Part shown: positions 23,662 to 24,166 of the stretch, piece after piece
Numbering within the stretch: the stretch's first letter is position 1
Layout of the letters: each line of letters starts with the position of its first letter
Assembly (NCBI GenBank): GCA_934754735.1
Contig: CAKVJE010000019.1
Location: forward strand, 1 to 24,166
Direction: 5' to 3'
Length of the DNA: 24,166 bases
From: an uncultured Candidatus Melainabacteria bacterium
Lineage (GTDB): Bacteria; Cyanobacteriota; Vampirovibrionia; Gastranaerophilales; Gastranaerophilaceae
Notes under the pieces: model-generated
What the model was told of the DNA's origin: nothing
The model's database searches: none
Seen by the model: the letters and a program-made list of their open reading frames with translations, nothing else
Position numbers and translations under genes: made by a program

Positions 23662-23671
23662 ATACGGACTA

Positions 23672-23995
23672 CTAATCTATTAAATCTTTTAAAATCTTAT
23701 ATATTTGTTCTAATTTTTCTTGATTATTACTAATTTTACCTATATAAGCATTTATTGCCAATATAAGTTCTTTTTTTGTTTTAATATGCTCATTTGCAAA
23801 AAGTTCTTGTGTGGTTGTATTCAAAGATATCAAAATGTGCTCTAGTGTTTCAGGTTTTGGAAAACTAATACCTTGCTCAATGTTACTCAAATTTCTTGAT
23901 GAAATATCAATCATTTCTGCAAGCTGTTCTTGGGTTAGAGCATTTTGCTTGCGAAGTCTTTTTATCTTTTCACCAAGTTCTTTTTTTATATCCAT
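23672..23995 (-). CDS. XRE-family helix-turn-helix regulator
   Basis: The 107-residue protein has an XRE/Cro HTH in its first 65 residues: IKRLRKQNALTQEQLAEMID then ISSRNLSNIEQGISFPKPET, with the recognition helix around SSRNLSNIEQG. The C-terminal 40 residues form a Lys/Glu helix, probably for dimerisation. AAAAGGT precedes the ATG at 23995. It is convergent with fic and could regulate it or itself; no metal or peptidase domain is attached. The remaining 24001-24166 holds its upstream region, which includes an inverted pair GACAT/ATGTC (24016-24020, 24037-24041), with nothing else I can assign. Confidence 0.88.
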   Translation of the reverse strand: MDIKKELGEKIKRLRKQNALTQEQLAEMIDISSRNLSNIEQGISFPKPETLEHILISLNTTTQELFANEHIKTKKELILAINAYIGKISNNQEKLEQIYKILKDLID

Positions 23996-24166
23996 AATGT
24001 ACCTTTTAGAAATTTGACATCAATTTATTTTAAAAATATGTCTTACTAAATCATGATATATTAAGTTTTGTAAAGCTGAAATGTCGCACCGTTTCTTATT
24101 TTTACATATTTGTGATGTATTACATTGAACTTTTAGGCAATTTTTAAAAACAAAAATACTTTATAT

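Noticed and set aside
24013..24041. Plus-strand promoter TTGACA-N17-TATGTC
   Set aside because: The -10 match is poor and no plus-strand gene is visible before the window ends; it could also be part of the XRE upstream region.

Overview
The window looks like a chromosomal segment of an AT-rich bacterium, most likely a gut member of Vampirovibrionia/Melainabacteria (Candidatus Gastranaerophilales). This rests on base composition and on two small proteins at 15.1-16.7 kb that share a short N-terminal motif (QN[VI][NS]F) which I associate with that lineage. It is a recognition-based inference without a database search. The left 9.3 kb is accessory DNA full of broken genes. The right 14.7 kb is mostly core metabolism with one small inserted cassette.

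Left, 1-1420: the end of a Mu-like transposition module (C-terminus of a MuA-like transposase, then a MuB-like AAA ATPase with a premature stop) abuts shredded remnants of a surface-sugar locus, including the first ~37 codons of a DegT/DnrJ aminotransferase. At 1450-4722 (minus strand) a compact operon starts at a clear promoter. It encodes a 38-residue membrane peptide, an ATP-grasp ligase, an RraA-like aldolase, a CapK/PaaK-like adenylate-forming enzyme gutted by an internal deletion, and a sugar-type N-formyltransferase. At 4793-6131 lie two DNA adenine methyltransferases of a DpnII-like type. The first carries three independent inactivating lesions; the second lacks its catalytic DPPY region. 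At 6197-9275 is an apparently intact Hachiman anti-phage system (HamA nuclease, HamB helicase). HamA and the methyltransferase pseudogene both have a TATAAT exactly six bases before the ATG, which suggests leaderless mRNAs.

Right: a small secreted protein (9506); bioB followed by two overlapping half-size chromate-family transporter genes (minus strand); an SDR reductase; a lineage-type hypothetical protein; eno (13475, plus). Directly after eno is a truncated second copy of the 3' end of coaD. Next come two plus-strand genes (a putative HExxH metallopeptidase and a membrane-anchored protein), then the intact coaD. The coaD repeats are 89% identical over 128 ungapped bases, so the two genes look like a cassette inserted between eno and coaD. 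A minus-strand operon follows in the order C_GCAxxG_C_C protein, formyltransferase (Fmt-like), endonuclease IV-like protein, coaD. Further right are a primary-type sigma factor, a secreted GH13 enzyme resembling trehalose synthase, a class II Fic protein with an operator-like palindrome over its promoter, and a convergent XRE regulator. A 31-base palindrome occurs twice (28 of 31 identical), once in the bioB leader and once between fic and the XRE gene.

I saw no tRNA, rRNA or CRISPR array.
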